A stretch of DNA of 64,000 bases from Thiomicrorhabdus sp965602805 (GCA_965602805.1 CBFCZK010000009.1:50878-114877); one strand, 5' to 3'; shown: positions 8,311 through 17,192, counted from the first letter of the stretch. Translations and numbers: made by a program. The notes: a model not told the origin generated them from the letters alone.

Positions 8311-9522
8311 TTAAGGTGTTTTTTGAGCTGCTTGATTCGTTTTTACGAACTCGGCGATTTTATGCACCGCCAATATCAGCTGTTCTTCTGTGGTGGTATA
8401 AGCTAAACGTACATGTTGCTCTGCTTTAAAATTACCAAAGTCTCGACCAGGCGTAATGGCAACCCCCGTGACTTGCAATAAGTCAGAGCAAAACTGCTCG
8501 GCATTATCGGTGAATTCAGAAACATCCCAATACAGGTAAAACGCCCCTTGCGGCAGGGTTTTCAAGGTAAATCCAGCGGCTAACATGCTGTGATAAAGGG
8601 TGTTGCGACGTGCTTCAAAAACTTGACGGCGTTGTTCTAAATCGGCCAAAGCATCGGTTTCTAACACGCGTAAAGCGCCATATTGCGAAGGTGTTGGGGC
8701 GGCCAAAAACAGATTCTGTCCAAGACGATCTAGCACTGGCATAAGTGCGTCCGGGGCTACACACCAGCCTAATCTCCATCCCGTCATTCCAAAGAACTTC
8801 GAAAACGAATTAATTACAATGACGTTCTCGGGTAAATTCTGATGTGCCAAGATACTTTCAGCAGGACGTTCGTACACCAGGCCTTGGTAGATTTCATCGA
8901 CAATCAGGTAGCAATTTTTCTCGGCAAGAAAGTTGGCCATGGCCAGCAGTTCAACTTGTTCAATAATCGTCCCGGTTGGATTGGCAGGACTGGCGACCAT
9001 TACGGCTTTAATGCCGTCTTGCCAGTGGTTTTTTAGTAAATTTGTATTCAACTGATATTGAGTGTCACAGCCGACGGGCACGCCAATCACCTCGCCTTGC
9101 AGCAGTTTTACAAACTGGCGATTACACGGATAAGCGGGATCGCTCAGCAGGACTTTATCACGCGGATTGATAATGGCGCTTAGCACCATATGTAAAGCGC
9201 TGGAGGAGCCAGGGGTGATCATAATGTTATTTGCAGAAACGTTGGCATGATAAAAGCTCTGGTAAAATTCTGCTAACTTTTCCCTTAACGCTGGCAATCC
9301 CATGGTAGGGGTGTAGTGCGTTAATCCCAAAGTAGCCGCTTGCATGGCGGCTTCATGCACGCAGGCCAATGAGGGAAAGTCCGGTTCGCCGATTTCCATG
9401 TGAATAATCTGCTTTCCGGCCGCTTGCAACGCCTTGGCTTCACCGAGAATCTTCATGACGTGGAAGGGTTGAATCTGTTCGGCAATGTCGGCGATAGAGG
9501 CTTTAAAAGGGGGTTTATTCAT
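8311..9522 (-). CDS. PLP-dependent class I/II aminotransferase
   Basis: Fold-type I aminotransferase of 403 aa. Visible family features are MEIGEPDFPS near residue 44, the PLP-phosphate region TPGSSSALHM, ANPTGT near residue 178, DEIYQGLVYE, and the Schiff-base lysine in NSFSKFFGMTGWRLGW near 238. The pattern fits the broad aspartate/aromatic/alanine subgroup often left unnamed in gammaproteobacteria, so I do not assign a substrate. The start lacks a strong Shine-Dalgarno sequence. It is convergent with dut and divergent from yajQ. Confidence 0.88.
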   Translation of the reverse strand: MNKPPFKASIADIAEQIQPFHVMKILGEAKALQAAGKQIIHMEIGEPDFPSLACVHEAAMQAATLGLTHYTPTMGLPALREKLAEFYQSFYHANVSANNIMITPGSSSALHMVLSAIINPRDKVLLSDPAYPCNRQFVKLLQGEVIGVPVGCDTQYQLNTNLLKNHWQDGIKAVMVASPANPTGTIIEQVELLAMANFLAEKNCYLIVDEIYQGLVYERPAESILAHQNLPENVIVINSFSKFFGMTGWRLGWCVAPDALMPVLDRLGQNLFLAAPTPSQYGALRVLETDALADLEQRRQVFEARRNTLYHSMLAAGFTLKTLPQGAFYLYWDVSEFTDNAEQFCSDLLQVTGVAITPGRDFGNFKAEQHVRLAYTTTEEQLILAVHKIAEFVKTNQAAQKTP

Positions 9523-9698
9523 TGAGCAGCTGTCTTCTTTATTAGGTCTTTTGGCGAGATTTTAAGGCATTTAATCAAATAAAACTCAGAAACATATTAT
9601 AGAGTGCATGCGCCATTAAACAAAATGCTTAGGTAGTGGTAAAATACCGCTAACTTATTTTCAATAAATTTAACGCTTGGATTGCCTTTTATAAAGTC

Positions 9699-9710
9699 AC
9701 CAGGCCTGGT
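9699..9710. repeat. ACCAGGCCTGGT palindrome, copy 4 (yajQ leader)
   Basis: Exact copy directly abutting the AGGAG Shine-Dalgarno sequence of yajQ. If it folds in the transcript it could influence ribosome access. Confidence 0.9.
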
Positions 9711-9720
9711 AGGAGTAAAC

Positions 9721-10206
9721 ATGCCTTCATTTGATATCGTTTCAGAACTGGATAAACACGAATTAACTAATGCAATTGATCAAGCCAATAAAGAAGTCAC
9801 GACACGTTATGACTTTAAGGGCACGGATTCAAAATTTGTTCTTAAAGATACGACCGTCACTCTGCATACGCAGTCGGATTTTCAATTAGATCAAATGTTT
9901 GATGTTTTGGTTCAAAAAGCCAATCGACGTGGCATTGATATTAAGTGTATGGAACGCCAAGATGCCGATGTTCAACTTAAAACGGCCAAGCAAGATGTCG
10001 AGATGAAAGAAGGTCTGGATGCGGCGATGATTAAGAAAGTTATTAAAGCCATTAAAGACGCGAAACTTAAAGTACAGACGGCTGGTCAAGGCGACAGTGT
10101 TCGCGTCACCGGTAAAAAGCGCGATGATTTGCAAGAAGTCATGCAGATGTTACGTGGCATGGAAGACCTTGAGCTGCCTTTGCAATTCAATAACTTTAGA
10201 GACTAA
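9721..10206 (+). CDS. yajQ: YajQ family nucleotide-binding protein
   Basis: Small cytoplasmic protein with two ferredoxin-like folds. Family members bind nucleotides or RNA, and a Xanthomonas homologue binds cyclic di-GMP. The N-terminal MPSFDIVSELDKHELTNAID, then TRYDFKG and the C-terminal LPLQFNNFRD are characteristic. At 161 aa it matches E. coli YajQ. ATG 9721 is chosen over an upstream TTG (9682) because AGGAG sits six bases before it and the family starts with MPSFD. This window also encodes two proteins with cyclic di-GMP-type domains, but nothing links them to yajQ directly. Confidence 0.94.
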   Translation: MPSFDIVSELDKHELTNAIDQANKEVTTRYDFKGTDSKFVLKDTTVTLHTQSDFQLDQMFDVLVQKANRRGIDIKCMERQDADVQLKTAKQDVEMKEGLDAAMIKKVIKAIKDAKLKVQTAGQGDSVRVTGKKRDDLQEVMQMLRGMEDLELPLQFNNFRD

Positions 10207-10212
10207 TTTTTA

Positions 10213-10255
10213 GAGACCTCTTCACGAGTCAATGAACAGCTATAAATGGCTAAAA
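10213..10255 (+). mobile_element. Diverged MITE end upstream of argB
   Basis: GAGACCTCTTCACGAGT (10213-10229) matches the terminal repeat of the MITE at 42272-42430 at 15 of 17 positions. The following ATGGCTAAAAAT resembles ATGGTTAAAAAT at the equivalent place in that element read from its right end. No second end is visible, so this is a single decayed end. Confidence 0.45.
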
Positions 10256-10294
10256 ATTTTAGAGATACATATCCCCATGAGAACACAGAACAGC

Positions 10295-11188
10295 ATGAAC
10301 TTAAATAAAGCACAGGCTCAGAATATCGCAAGCGTATTGGCTGAAGCCTTACCGTACATTCAACGTTTTTCCGGTAAAACCATTGTCGTTAAATATGGTG
10401 GAAACGCGATGGTTGATGAAAAACTGAAAGAAGGGTTTGCGCGCGATATCGTTTTGATGAAGCTAGTCGGTATGAATCCTATTGTCGTGCACGGTGGCGG
10501 TCCGCAAATTGGTAACCTACTGGCGCGTATCGGTAAAGAGTCTGAGTTTGTGCAAGGCATGCGTGTCACGGATACTGAAACCATGGATATTGTCGAGATG
10601 GTATTGGGCGGTCAAGTCAATAAAGAGATTGTTAATTTGATTCATCAACATGGCGGTAATGCTGTCGGTCTGACGGGTAAAGATGGTAATTTGATTTGTG
10701 CGACTAAATTAGAAATGCGTCGTGATGCTCCAGAGTTGGATGTTCCTGAGATTATCGATTTAGGGCATGTTGGTGAAGTTGGTAAAATTAATACCAAAGT
10801 CTTAGATATGTTAATTCAGGGGGACTTTATCCCTGTTATCGCTCCTGTAGGCGTCGGTGTGGATGGCCATTCTTATAATATCAATGCCGATTTAGTGGCG
10901 GGTAAGGTTGCTGAAGCCATGGATGCTGAAAAGCTTATACTGTTAACCAATACGGCAGGATTATTAGATAAACAAGGGCAACTATTAACAGGTTTGAATG
11001 CGCAAAGTGTTGCAGCACTGGTCGCGGATGGTACAATTTATGGAGGAATGTTACCTAAAATACAGTGTGCTTTAGAGGCAGTAGAAAATGGGGTGCACTC
11101 TTCACATATTATTGACGGTCGCGTTGAACATGCCGTGATGCTAGAAGTCTTCACCGATGAAGGCGTGGGCACTCTAATTACCAAGTAA
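10295..11188 (+). CDS. argB: Acetylglutamate kinase
   Basis: Phosphorylates N-acetyl-L-glutamate, the second step of arginine synthesis. Diagnostic parts are TIVVKYGGNAM near residue 28, VVHGGGPQIG near 66, RVTDTETMDIVEMVLGGQVN and the C-terminal GVGTLITK. Starting at 10295 gives 297 aa and an N-terminus that aligns without gaps with pseudomonad ArgB. The frame stays open upstream with ATGs at 10232 and 10277, but 10232 falls in the decayed MITE end and the residues there look unrelated to the family. The Shine-Dalgarno sequence is weak at every candidate, so 10277 stays possible. Confidence 0.93.
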   Translation: MNLNKAQAQNIASVLAEALPYIQRFSGKTIVVKYGGNAMVDEKLKEGFARDIVLMKLVGMNPIVVHGGGPQIGNLLARIGKESEFVQGMRVTDTETMDIVEMVLGGQVNKEIVNLIHQHGGNAVGLTGKDGNLICATKLEMRRDAPELDVPEIIDLGHVGEVGKINTKVLDMLIQGDFIPVIAPVGVGVDGHSYNINADLVAGKVAEAMDAEKLILLTNTAGLLDKQGQLLTGLNAQSVAALVADGTIYGGMLPKIQCALEAVENGVHSSHIIDGRVEHAVMLEVFTDEGVGTLITK

Positions 11189-11266
11189 TTTTCACGTTGT
11201 CTGCGTTGCCAATTGCAGAGTCAACGGATTATCGAACAAGTAAAAGTTAATTGATAGGAAGATAAT

Positions 11267-12082
11267 ATGGACTTAGATATGATGTTAAATGAATACGCCA
11301 TGCCTTGGGGTATCAAGATTGCAATGGCCGTCCTCATTTTTGTGGTTGGTAAGTTTGTCGTGAAGTTGGTGGTTGGTCTGGTTAAGAAAATATTAAGCCG
11401 CTCTGAATCCATGGATGAGATGTTGATTAATTTTGTTGCATCCATTGTCAACGCGGTGTTAATTCTGTTTGTCATCATTGCAGCCTTGGATCAATTAGGC
11501 GTAGATACGTCGTCATTAGTTGCTTTGATTGCCGCAGCCGGTTTAGCGATTGGTTTGGCACTACAAGGTTCTATGCAGAACTTTGCAGCGGGTGTGATGA
11601 TCTTGATTTTCAAACCGTTTAAGAGCGGTGACTTTGTTGATGCGGGTGGCGTTTCAGGTGTCGTTGAAAATGTACAAATTTTCAGCACAACCATGCGTAC
11701 TGGTGATAACAAAGAAGTGATTGTGCCAAACGGTGGCATTTACAGTGGCGCAATCACCAACTTCTCTGCACGTGATACACGTCGCGTTGATATGGTGTTT
11801 GGCATTGGTTATGACGATGATATTCGTAAAGCAAAAGAGATTCTTGAAGGTCTAGTGGCGGCTGATGAGCGTATCTTAAAAGATCCTGCACCAGTTGTGG
11901 CTTTGTCTGAATTAGCAGACAGCAGTGTTAACTTTATCGTTCGCCCTTGGGTGAATTCTGGAGATTACTGGGCAGTCTCTTGGGATATGAATGAGAAAGT
12001 AAAACTGGCTTTTGATGAAGCGGGTATCTCTATTCCTTATCCACAAATGGACGTCCATTTGCATAAGCAGCCTGCTGAGTAA
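11267..12082 (+). CDS. mscS: Small-conductance mechanosensitive channel
   Basis: Homoheptameric inner-membrane channel that opens under membrane tension to release solutes during osmotic downshock. Three N-terminal transmembrane segments lie within residues 1-115; the pore helix region GLAIGLALQGSMQNFAAG and the beta domain FKPFKSGDFVDAGGVSGVVE follow, then PNGGIYSGAITNFSA and the alpha/beta C-terminal part. At 271 aa it is close to E. coli MscS (286). AGGAAG lies seven bases before ATG 11267. It ends before a strong terminator. Confidence 0.92.
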   Translation: MDLDMMLNEYAMPWGIKIAMAVLIFVVGKFVVKLVVGLVKKILSRSESMDEMLINFVASIVNAVLILFVIIAALDQLGVDTSSLVALIAAAGLAIGLALQGSMQNFAAGVMILIFKPFKSGDFVDAGGVSGVVENVQIFSTTMRTGDNKEVIVPNGGIYSGAITNFSARDTRRVDMVFGIGYDDDIRKAKEILEGLVAADERILKDPAPVVALSELADSSVNFIVRPWVNSGDYWAVSWDMNEKVKLAFDEAGISIPYPQMDVHLHKQPAE

Positions 12083-12131
12083 TCGGCTCTGTTTATAGTA
12101 CGTTAATTTAAAATTAACGTTGGTACGTTTT

Positions 12132-12160
12132 AAAAGCCACTCTTTGAGTGGCTTTTTTTG
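12132..12160 (+). terminator. Rho-independent terminator of mscS
   Basis: GCCACTC and GAGTGGC arms around TTT, preceded by AAAA and followed by seven T. Confidence 0.9.
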
Positions 12161-12252
12161 TTTCTGTGAATCCTAAATGCGTGAGTGTTGATTTAAACCT
12201 CATGTTAGAAATAACCCGGCCTGGTTAAAGATTGTCGAATACAATATCTGCA

Positions 12253-13017
12253 ATGGATTTATTCAATCAAATTGGCCTGTTCGCCATCTCTCTCATCGCA
12301 AATCTATTTTCCGCTTTAGCCGGTGGAGGCGCAGGATTATTGCAACTTCCTGCCTTATTGTTTTTAGGTTTACCGTTTGGAACGGCGCTCGCCACCCATA
12401 AAGTCGCCAGTGTCTTCTTAGGTTTGGGTGCAACCGCACGTCATCTTAAATCCTCCACCTTCGATTGGAAATTCTCCGCTTTTATTCTCGCCACAGGATT
12501 GCCAGGAGTGGTGCTCGGAGCGAGTTTTATATTGCAGGTTGATGATGACATCGCTCAAGGTCTTTTAGGCCTGTTAACGCTCTGTTTAGGGCTCTATTCG
12601 TGGTTTAAACCGCAGCTAGGCCGAGTCCACGAGAGCAAAAATAGAAACCTACCAGGCCTGGTTATGGGTGGCGGGATTCTGTTTTTGATTGGTGCTTTGA
12701 ACGGCTCTTTAACCTCGGGCACTGGGTTGTTTGTCACGCTATGGTTAGTGCGTTGGTTTGGTTTAGATTATAAAACGGCCGTCTCTTATACTTTGGTCTT
12801 GGTCGGCATTTTCTGGAATGGTTCGGGTGCAATTACATTAGGTCTATTGGGAGACATTCAATGGGCTTGGTTGCCGGCATTGATTTTAGGGTCATTGCTT
12901 GGTGGTTACTTAGGCGCACATTTGGCGATCGTTAAAGGTAATGGATTGGTGAAACGTTCTTTTGAAGTGATTACGGTTTTGGTGGGTATTTCATTAATCA
13001 GCAAAGCAGTGCTTTAA
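12253..13017 (+). CDS. TauE/SafE family sulfite/anion permease
   Basis: Polytopic membrane protein (about 254 aa, 7-8 hydrophobic segments) of the TauE/SafE family, whose members are tied to export or import of sulfite, sulfoacetate and related anions. Glycine-rich family segments are visible near the N-terminus (SALAGGGAGLLQLPALLFLG) and centre (GALNGSLTSGTGLFVTLWLV). The start is uncertain: TTG 12232 and ATG 12253 are both poorly supported by Shine-Dalgarno sequences. A palindrome copy is read in frame as PGLV at the edge of a membrane segment. A role in sulfur metabolism is plausible given the organism type but is inference. Confidence 0.8.
   Translation: MDLFNQIGLFAISLIANLFSALAGGGAGLLQLPALLFLGLPFGTALATHKVASVFLGLGATARHLKSSTFDWKFSAFILATGLPGVVLGASFILQVDDDIAQGLLGLLTLCLGLYSWFKPQLGRVHESKNRNLPGLVMGGGILFLIGALNGSLTSGTGLFVTLWLVRWFGLDYKTAVSYTLVLVGIFWNGSGAITLGLLGDIQWAWLPALILGSLLGGYLGAHLAIVKGNGLVKRSFEVITVLVGISLISKAVL
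12651..12662. repeat. ACCAGGCCTGGT palindrome, copy 5 (in TauE/SafE gene)
   Basis: Exact copy inside coding sequence, read as PGLV. A one-mismatch copy (ACCCGGCCTGGT) lies at 12214-12225, just before the same gene. Confidence 0.9.
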
Positions 13018-13043
13018 AAGTGATTGTTTACAGGGTGATAACA

Positions 13044-13055
13044 ACCAGGCCTGGT
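13044..13055. repeat. ACCAGGCCTGGT palindrome, copy 6
   Basis: Exact copy in the convergent gap between the TauE/SafE gene and the OmpA-family gene. Confidence 0.9.
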
Positions 13056-13174
13056 CATTTTAATTCACTCGAGTTCGTTTGTTCAAAACGTTCAAAGACT
13101 TTGTTTTGCGTCTCTGTCTTTTCATTAAATCCAAAATGGGTTATCTGACCCATTAAAACCGTTAAATTTAAGAC

Positions 13175-13215
13175 AAAAAAATACCCGTCACTCGAAAGAG
13201 TGCCGGGTATTTTTG
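13175..13215 (-). terminator. Terminator of the OmpA-family gene
   Basis: Arms of ATACCCG plus ACTC and the matching GAGTG plus CGGGTAT around GAAA, with T-runs on both strands; the longer run serves the minus-strand gene. Confidence 0.88.
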
Positions 13216-13245
13216 AATCGAAATTCAGTTAAGGTTTCGCTTAAC

Positions 13246-13884
13246 TTATTTAACGATTTCAACCTCAACACGACGGTTTTCAGAACGACCTGCTTTAGTT
13301 GCATTGTCAGAGACAGGAGCTGTTTCACCCATGCCAGTAACAATCATGCGATCAGTGATAACACCTTTATTAGCTAAGTAATCAGCAACTTCTAGCGCAC
13401 GTTCTTCAGAAAGGTTTTGGTTGTATTCTGCTGGACCCATGCTGTCTGTATGACCCGTAATAGCAACTTTGCAACTACAGTCACGATTCATGTATGCTGC
13501 GAAAACATCCAGTTCAGGGATATCTGCAGTTTTTAAATCCGTTAAGTTAAAGTCAAAATGGCCAATGAACTTAGGTGGAACAGCGATAACGACTGGTGCA
13601 GGTGCTGGAGTAGCAACAGGAGCAGGAGTAGGCGCTACAACAACTGGTGCTGGCTTAGGCTCTTCAATGCCTTCACATTTGTTGATTGCTGTTTCTGCAG
13701 TCCAGTAGTTTGTACGAACACAACGGTTCCAAGAATCGCGAACAATATCACCGTCAGAATCTACAACGTAAGCGCCTTTAGCGTTAGTTTGGATATCTGA
13801 AGAATCTTCTACATGAGTATGCGCCTGAGCGCCGAAAGCAGCCAATGATAATAAAGCCGCTAGAGTAAGTAATTTAGTTTTCAT
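13246..13884 (-). CDS. OmpA-C domain outer-membrane/peptidoglycan-binding protein
   Basis: Exported 212-aa protein. The signal peptide covers about residues 1-21, ending AAFGAQA. A short domain with WNRCVRTNYWT and a second cysteine (KCEGI) follows; a proline/alanine/valine-rich linker covers about 78-105, and the OmpA-C domain about 110-212 shows ITGHTDSMGPAEYNQNLSEE and GRSENRRVEVEI. The Asp and Arg of the NRRVE-type motif that contact diaminopimelate are present. There is no N-terminal beta-barrel, so it resembles short OmpA-like envelope linkers rather than full OmpA. AGGACTG precedes the ATG. The strong terminator and short leader suggest a well-expressed single gene. Confidence 0.88.
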   Translation of the reverse strand: MKTKLLTLAALLSLAAFGAQAHTHVEDSSDIQTNAKGAYVVDSDGDIVRDSWNRCVRTNYWTAETAINKCEGIEEPKPAPVVVAPTPAPVATPAPAPVVIAVPPKFIGHFDFNLTDLKTADIPELDVFAAYMNRDCSCKVAITGHTDSMGPAEYNQNLSEERALEVADYLANKGVITDRMIVTGMGETAPVSDNATKAGRSENRRVEVEIVK

Positions 13885-14034
13885 AATGACAGTCCTTTAA
13901 AAGTCAAAAAAATCTTTATTCGCAGTTAATATACCACGTAACGTTATATGTTAATGGGGAATCTTACCTATGAATTGTTGATTTAGATTAAGATTCGAGA
14001 TTAAAAATCACAGCTGTTTTCAATCTTTTTTAAA

Positions 14035-14544
14035 TTATTTTAATGGAATATCTTTCGGGCGGATAAATTGCGTTAATTTGCCATCACCCTGTTCAAGGCT
14101 ATGCCAGTCTTGTGGCAGAATAAAGTGTGCAAGAGATGCGGTTGGAAAGAGGTGGATAGCATCTTCTTCAGGCTCATTGTGCAAAAAACGATACAAAAGT
14201 TCTAATCCGGGATTGTGGCCAATAATCATCACGCGTATCGCTGCTGGCGCTTCGGTCAGTACCTTTTGTAAAGTATTCAACTCGGCTAGATAGAGTTCAT
14301 CGATGGTAATCGTATTGGCAGGACATTCACTACAGATACGGCGCAGTGTCTGTTGCGCTCTATGGGCTGGTGAGACCAAAATCAGATCGGGCATTAAGTT
14401 CTGTGATTTTAGCCACTTGCCCATTTTGAGGGCGTTCTTTTTGCCTTTGTCTGAGAGCGGTCGGTCAATATCCATTAAATCGTCCTGCTTCCAGTCCGAT
14501 TTGGCATGTCTAAGTAACATTAACTCACGTAACTTACTTGCCAT
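14035..14544 (-). CDS. sixA: Phosphohistidine phosphatase SixA
   Basis: Histidine-phosphatase superfamily enzyme that removes phosphate from phosphohistidine, such as on HPt domains or phosphotransferase proteins. The catalytic RHAKSDW motif lies near residue 12, DRPLSDKGKKNA near 27, SPAHRAQQT near 59, and the second catalytic histidine in IGHNPGLE near 108. At 169 aa it is close to E. coli SixA (161). It lies 107 bases downstream of pyrE on the same strand and may share its transcript. Confidence 0.88.
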   Translation of the reverse strand: MASKLRELMLLRHAKSDWKQDDLMDIDRPLSDKGKKNALKMGKWLKSQNLMPDLILVSPAHRAQQTLRRICSECPANTITIDELYLAELNTLQKVLTEAPAAIRVMIIGHNPGLELLYRFLHNEPEEDAIHLFPTASLAHFILPQDWHSLEQGDGKLTQFIRPKDIPLK

Positions 14545-14651
14545 TTGAATGCTCTACGCTATTCAAAGCTAAGGTGTTTGTACGCACTTTTTTAGAGTGA
14601 GAAATTTTGAGCGTAGCGGTCATCGACGTACCCACTGAAGTAAACACTGAA

Positions 14652-15296
14652 TTATCCAATACCATATTCTGAACGATAGACTTTCATCGCATCTAAATAC
14701 TGTTGGCTTAAAGGGTCAGTAGATTGTGCTAGGTAATCAATAATATCGTTTAAAGTGATAATGCTCATGACAGGGATGCCATACTCTTGTTCGACTTCTT
14801 GAATGGCCGAAAGTTCACCTTTGCCTTTTTCCATACGATCTAAAGCAATCACGACACCGGCTGGTTTAGCACCATTGTCTGTGATAATGTCCATTGCTTC
14901 ACGAATCGCTGTGCCTGCTGTAATGACATCGTCAATAATCAAAATATTGCCTTGTAACGGATGGCCGACAATATTGCCACCTTCACCATGATCTTTAGCT
15001 TCTTTACGATTAAACGCATAAGGTTTGTCGATATTGAAGTCCACGGCCAATGAGACACTGGTGGTCGCAGCGAGCGGAATACCTTTATAGGCTGGACCAA
15101 ACAAGACATCAAATTCAAAGTTAGAATCTTTTATCGCACCCGCATAACCTTTGGCAAGCGTGGCTAATTGAGAGCCCGTATTGAACAGGCCTGCATTGAA
15201 AAAATACGGGCTAATACGCCCAGATTTAAGTGTGAATTCTCCAAGCTTTAACACACCGGTTTGCATGACGAATTCGATAAATTGATTTTTATTCAT
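14652..15296 (-). CDS. pyrE: Orotate phosphoribosyltransferase
   Basis: Converts orotate and PRPP to OMP in pyrimidine synthesis. The family motifs are VLFGPAYKGIPLA near residue 64 and the PRPP-binding IIDDVITAGTAI near 122. At 214 aa the length matches E. coli PyrE (213). It is preceded by a 205-bp gap after nfo; I see no clear T-run attenuator of the E. coli kind there, though nested inverted repeats lie near 15470-15500. pyrC lies 12 kb away on the other strand. Confidence 0.96.
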   Translation of the reverse strand: MNKNQFIEFVMQTGVLKLGEFTLKSGRISPYFFNAGLFNTGSQLATLAKGYAGAIKDSNFEFDVLFGPAYKGIPLAATTSVSLAVDFNIDKPYAFNRKEAKDHGEGGNIVGHPLQGNILIIDDVITAGTAIREAMDIITDNGAKPAGVVIALDRMEKGKGELSAIQEVEQEYGIPVMSIITLNDIIDYLAQSTDPLSQQYLDAMKVYRSEYGIG

Positions 15297-15501
15297 TTAG
15301 AGTAGGGCTTTTGCATTTAATTGAGTAGAACAATATCTTACTCCAAGCCCTTCTTTACACCAAATTTTTATGGGGTTTGTCACGCTTTTAAAAAGCGTTT
15401 GAAAGAGAAGGCTTGTGTGGATGTCTACTGCGAGGATTTGAAGAAGAGACAAAATATTTGGGCTTATACCTGCGACTATAGGTCGCCTCGTTGCAGGTCG
15501 A

Positions 15502-16341
15502 TTAAAATCCTGCAAAGGCCTTAAGGCTCTGAATCTCCTGTCGCCAAATAGAGGGGTCAGCGGTTTCTAGAATCATCGGAATACCATCAATTCTAGGGTC
15601 GGCCATCAGTTGTTCAAATGCGTGCCAGCCTATTTCACCCTGCCCAAGACTGTGGTGTCGATCGAGTTTTTGTCCTAAGACCGCTTTAGAGTCATTAATG
15701 TGCATGCCTTTAAGGTATTCAAAACCCACTACAGATTCAAAATCTGCCATGACACCTGAGTAATCATTTTTTAAATCATAGCCAGCGGCATACGAGTGGC
15801 ACGTATCAATACAAACCCCAATACGCGTTTTGTCTTCGACTTTGTCAATAATATGCGCGAGGTGTTCATGTTTATAACCCAGATTAGAGCCTTGCCCAGC
15901 GGTATTTTCAATAACTGCTGTCACGCCTTGGGTTTGCTCTAACGCAAAGTTAATCGATTCTGCGATGTAGTCCAAACAAAGCTCTTCACTTATTTCACGT
16001 AAATGACTGCCTGGATGAAAGTTCAACAGCGTAATGCCGAGTTGCTCACAGCGCTGTAATTCATCAATAAAGGCATCCAGAGATTTTTGACGTTTATCAA
16101 TGTCGGGATGCCCCAAATTAATAAGATAACTGTCGTGCGGCAGAATATGCTCGGAACCATAACCGTAGGTTTTGCAATTGGCTTTAAACTGTTCAATGCT
16201 ACTTTCAGTCAAGGGTTTTGCCGCCCATTGGCGTTGATTTTTAGTGAATAAAGCAAACGCTGTTGCGCCAATTTCATGGGCTCTTAAAGGAGCGTTCTCA
16301 ACACCGCCGGCAGCGGAAACGTGGGCACCAATATATTTCAT
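15502..16341 (-). CDS. nfo: Endonuclease IV
   Basis: Zinc-dependent AP endonuclease of base-excision repair. It shows MKYIGAHVSAAGGVENA at the N-terminus, LLNFHPGSH near residue 110, VIENTAGQGSNLG near 143, GVCIDTCHSYAAGYD near 176, MHINDSK near 214 and PMILETAD near 258; these contain the metal-binding His, Glu and Asp. Starting at 16341 gives 279 aa, like E. coli Nfo (285). The frame is open a further 24 codons upstream, but that stretch is unlike the family. AAGGA lies 12 bases before the chosen ATG. Confidence 0.95.
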   Translation of the reverse strand: MKYIGAHVSAAGGVENAPLRAHEIGATAFALFTKNQRQWAAKPLTESSIEQFKANCKTYGYGSEHILPHDSYLINLGHPDIDKRQKSLDAFIDELQRCEQLGITLLNFHPGSHLREISEELCLDYIAESINFALEQTQGVTAVIENTAGQGSNLGYKHEHLAHIIDKVEDKTRIGVCIDTCHSYAAGYDLKNDYSGVMADFESVVGFEYLKGMHINDSKAVLGQKLDRHHSLGQGEIGWHAFEQLMADPRIDGIPMILETADPSIWRQEIQSLKAFAGF

Positions 16342-16414
16342 AAGTCTGATTGAATCCTTGGTTAGTGGTCTGTTAACGTTTAGTGAAAATAAAAACTTTG
16401 TCAGAAAATCCAAC

Positions 16415-16443
16415 TTGGCACGTTATCTGCAAGGTTGCATTAT
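16415..16443 (+). promoter_or_regulatory. Candidate sigma-70 promoter for the coiled-coil protein gene
   Basis: TTGGCA (16415-16420), 17 bases, then CATTAT (16438-16443), with an AT-rich run after it. Start of transcription would be near 16450. Confidence 0.35.
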
Positions 16444-16535
16444 ATAAAATAATAATAGACAAGAAATTGACACTTTGGCGCAGTGCGAAGCAGATTAATT
16501 CTTGCAACACATAATTGAAACACAAGGAAAGCGTT

Positions 16536-17042
16536 ATGGCGATTGATTTAAGACAAGTAGAGCCTTTGGGTTCAAAAAGTGTATTGTTAGAACAAGCGAT
16601 GCGCCGTCAAAGAGGTGGTCGAGCCAATCAAACGAGCAAGAACCGTTTTGATGATATTGATATGTCTGACATGATTACCCCTGATTTTGAATGGTTGAAT
16701 GAGGATAAAACGGCCATTCAAGACCTAGTTCAACAGATGGATGCCTCAATTGGTCTTTTGGCCGGTCAGATGCGCGACGTAGAAGAGAAGTCGAGAAAGT
16801 CGACAGCGGCGATGGAAAAAGAGCAGCAACTTTTGTTTAAGCAGATTCGCACATTGAACGGCTTATTGAAAAAACAGGTGGATATTTTTGGTTCGGTTGA
16901 ACGCCAAATGTCCGACATTGAGATGAAGCAAAATAATCTTGTGCCGCAAATCGGTTTAGGACTGATTGCGGGTTTAATGTCAGCCGTGACTATTTTGGCC
17001 ACCGCACCTTGGTTGACGGTCTTGATGGAAAGTATTCGTTAA
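16536..17042 (+). CDS. Hypothetical coiled-coil protein with C-terminal membrane anchor
   Basis: I do not recognise a family. The 168-aa product has a basic N-terminus (about residues 20-35 with MRRQRGGRANQ), a long polar helical stretch with heptad-like spacing (about 60-135) and one hydrophobic segment near the C-terminus (about 143-163, IGLGLIAGLMSAVTILATAP), so it looks like a tail-anchored cytoplasmic coiled coil. ATG 16536 has AAGGAA at good spacing; an upstream TTG (16515) is less likely. The neighbours are nfo (divergent) and the CysJ-like reductase downstream; neither explains it. Confidence 0.7.
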   Translation: MAIDLRQVEPLGSKSVLLEQAMRRQRGGRANQTSKNRFDDIDMSDMITPDFEWLNEDKTAIQDLVQQMDASIGLLAGQMRDVEEKSRKSTAAMEKEQQLLFKQIRTLNGLLKKQVDIFGSVERQMSDIEMKQNNLVPQIGLGLIAGLMSAVTILATAPWLTVLMESIR

Positions 17043-17122
17043 GAGCAAGTGATTGCTATCTTTCTACTGTTTCTCTTATCTAACGTTTCTATGTCACCTG
17101 GTTAAAAAGTAATTATGCTTTA

Positions 17123-17134
17123 ACCAGGCCTGGT
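17123..17134. repeat. ACCAGGCCTGGT palindrome, copy 7
   Basis: Exact copy upstream of the reductase gene. CCTGGTTAAA at about 17097-17106 pairs with TTTAACCAGG here, so a larger hairpin including an extra half-site is possible. Confidence 0.9.
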
Positions 17135-17192
17135 CAAATTATTAAGCATGCTAAAATGCGCTGAATTAAATCCTGTCAGTGAGTGCTTTAGT

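Noticed and set aside
8871..8885. ACCAGGCCTTGGT in the aminotransferase gene as another palindrome copy
   Set aside because: It has an extra base in the centre that breaks the symmetry, so I left it out of the count.
13469..13800. Overlapping plus-strand frames opposite the OmpA-family gene
   Set aside because: Low-complexity shadows of the proline/alanine-rich linker on the other strand.
15297..15515. Frames on both strands between pyrE and nfo
   Set aside because: No start signals and no protein-like composition; the region is better seen as the pyrE 5' region.
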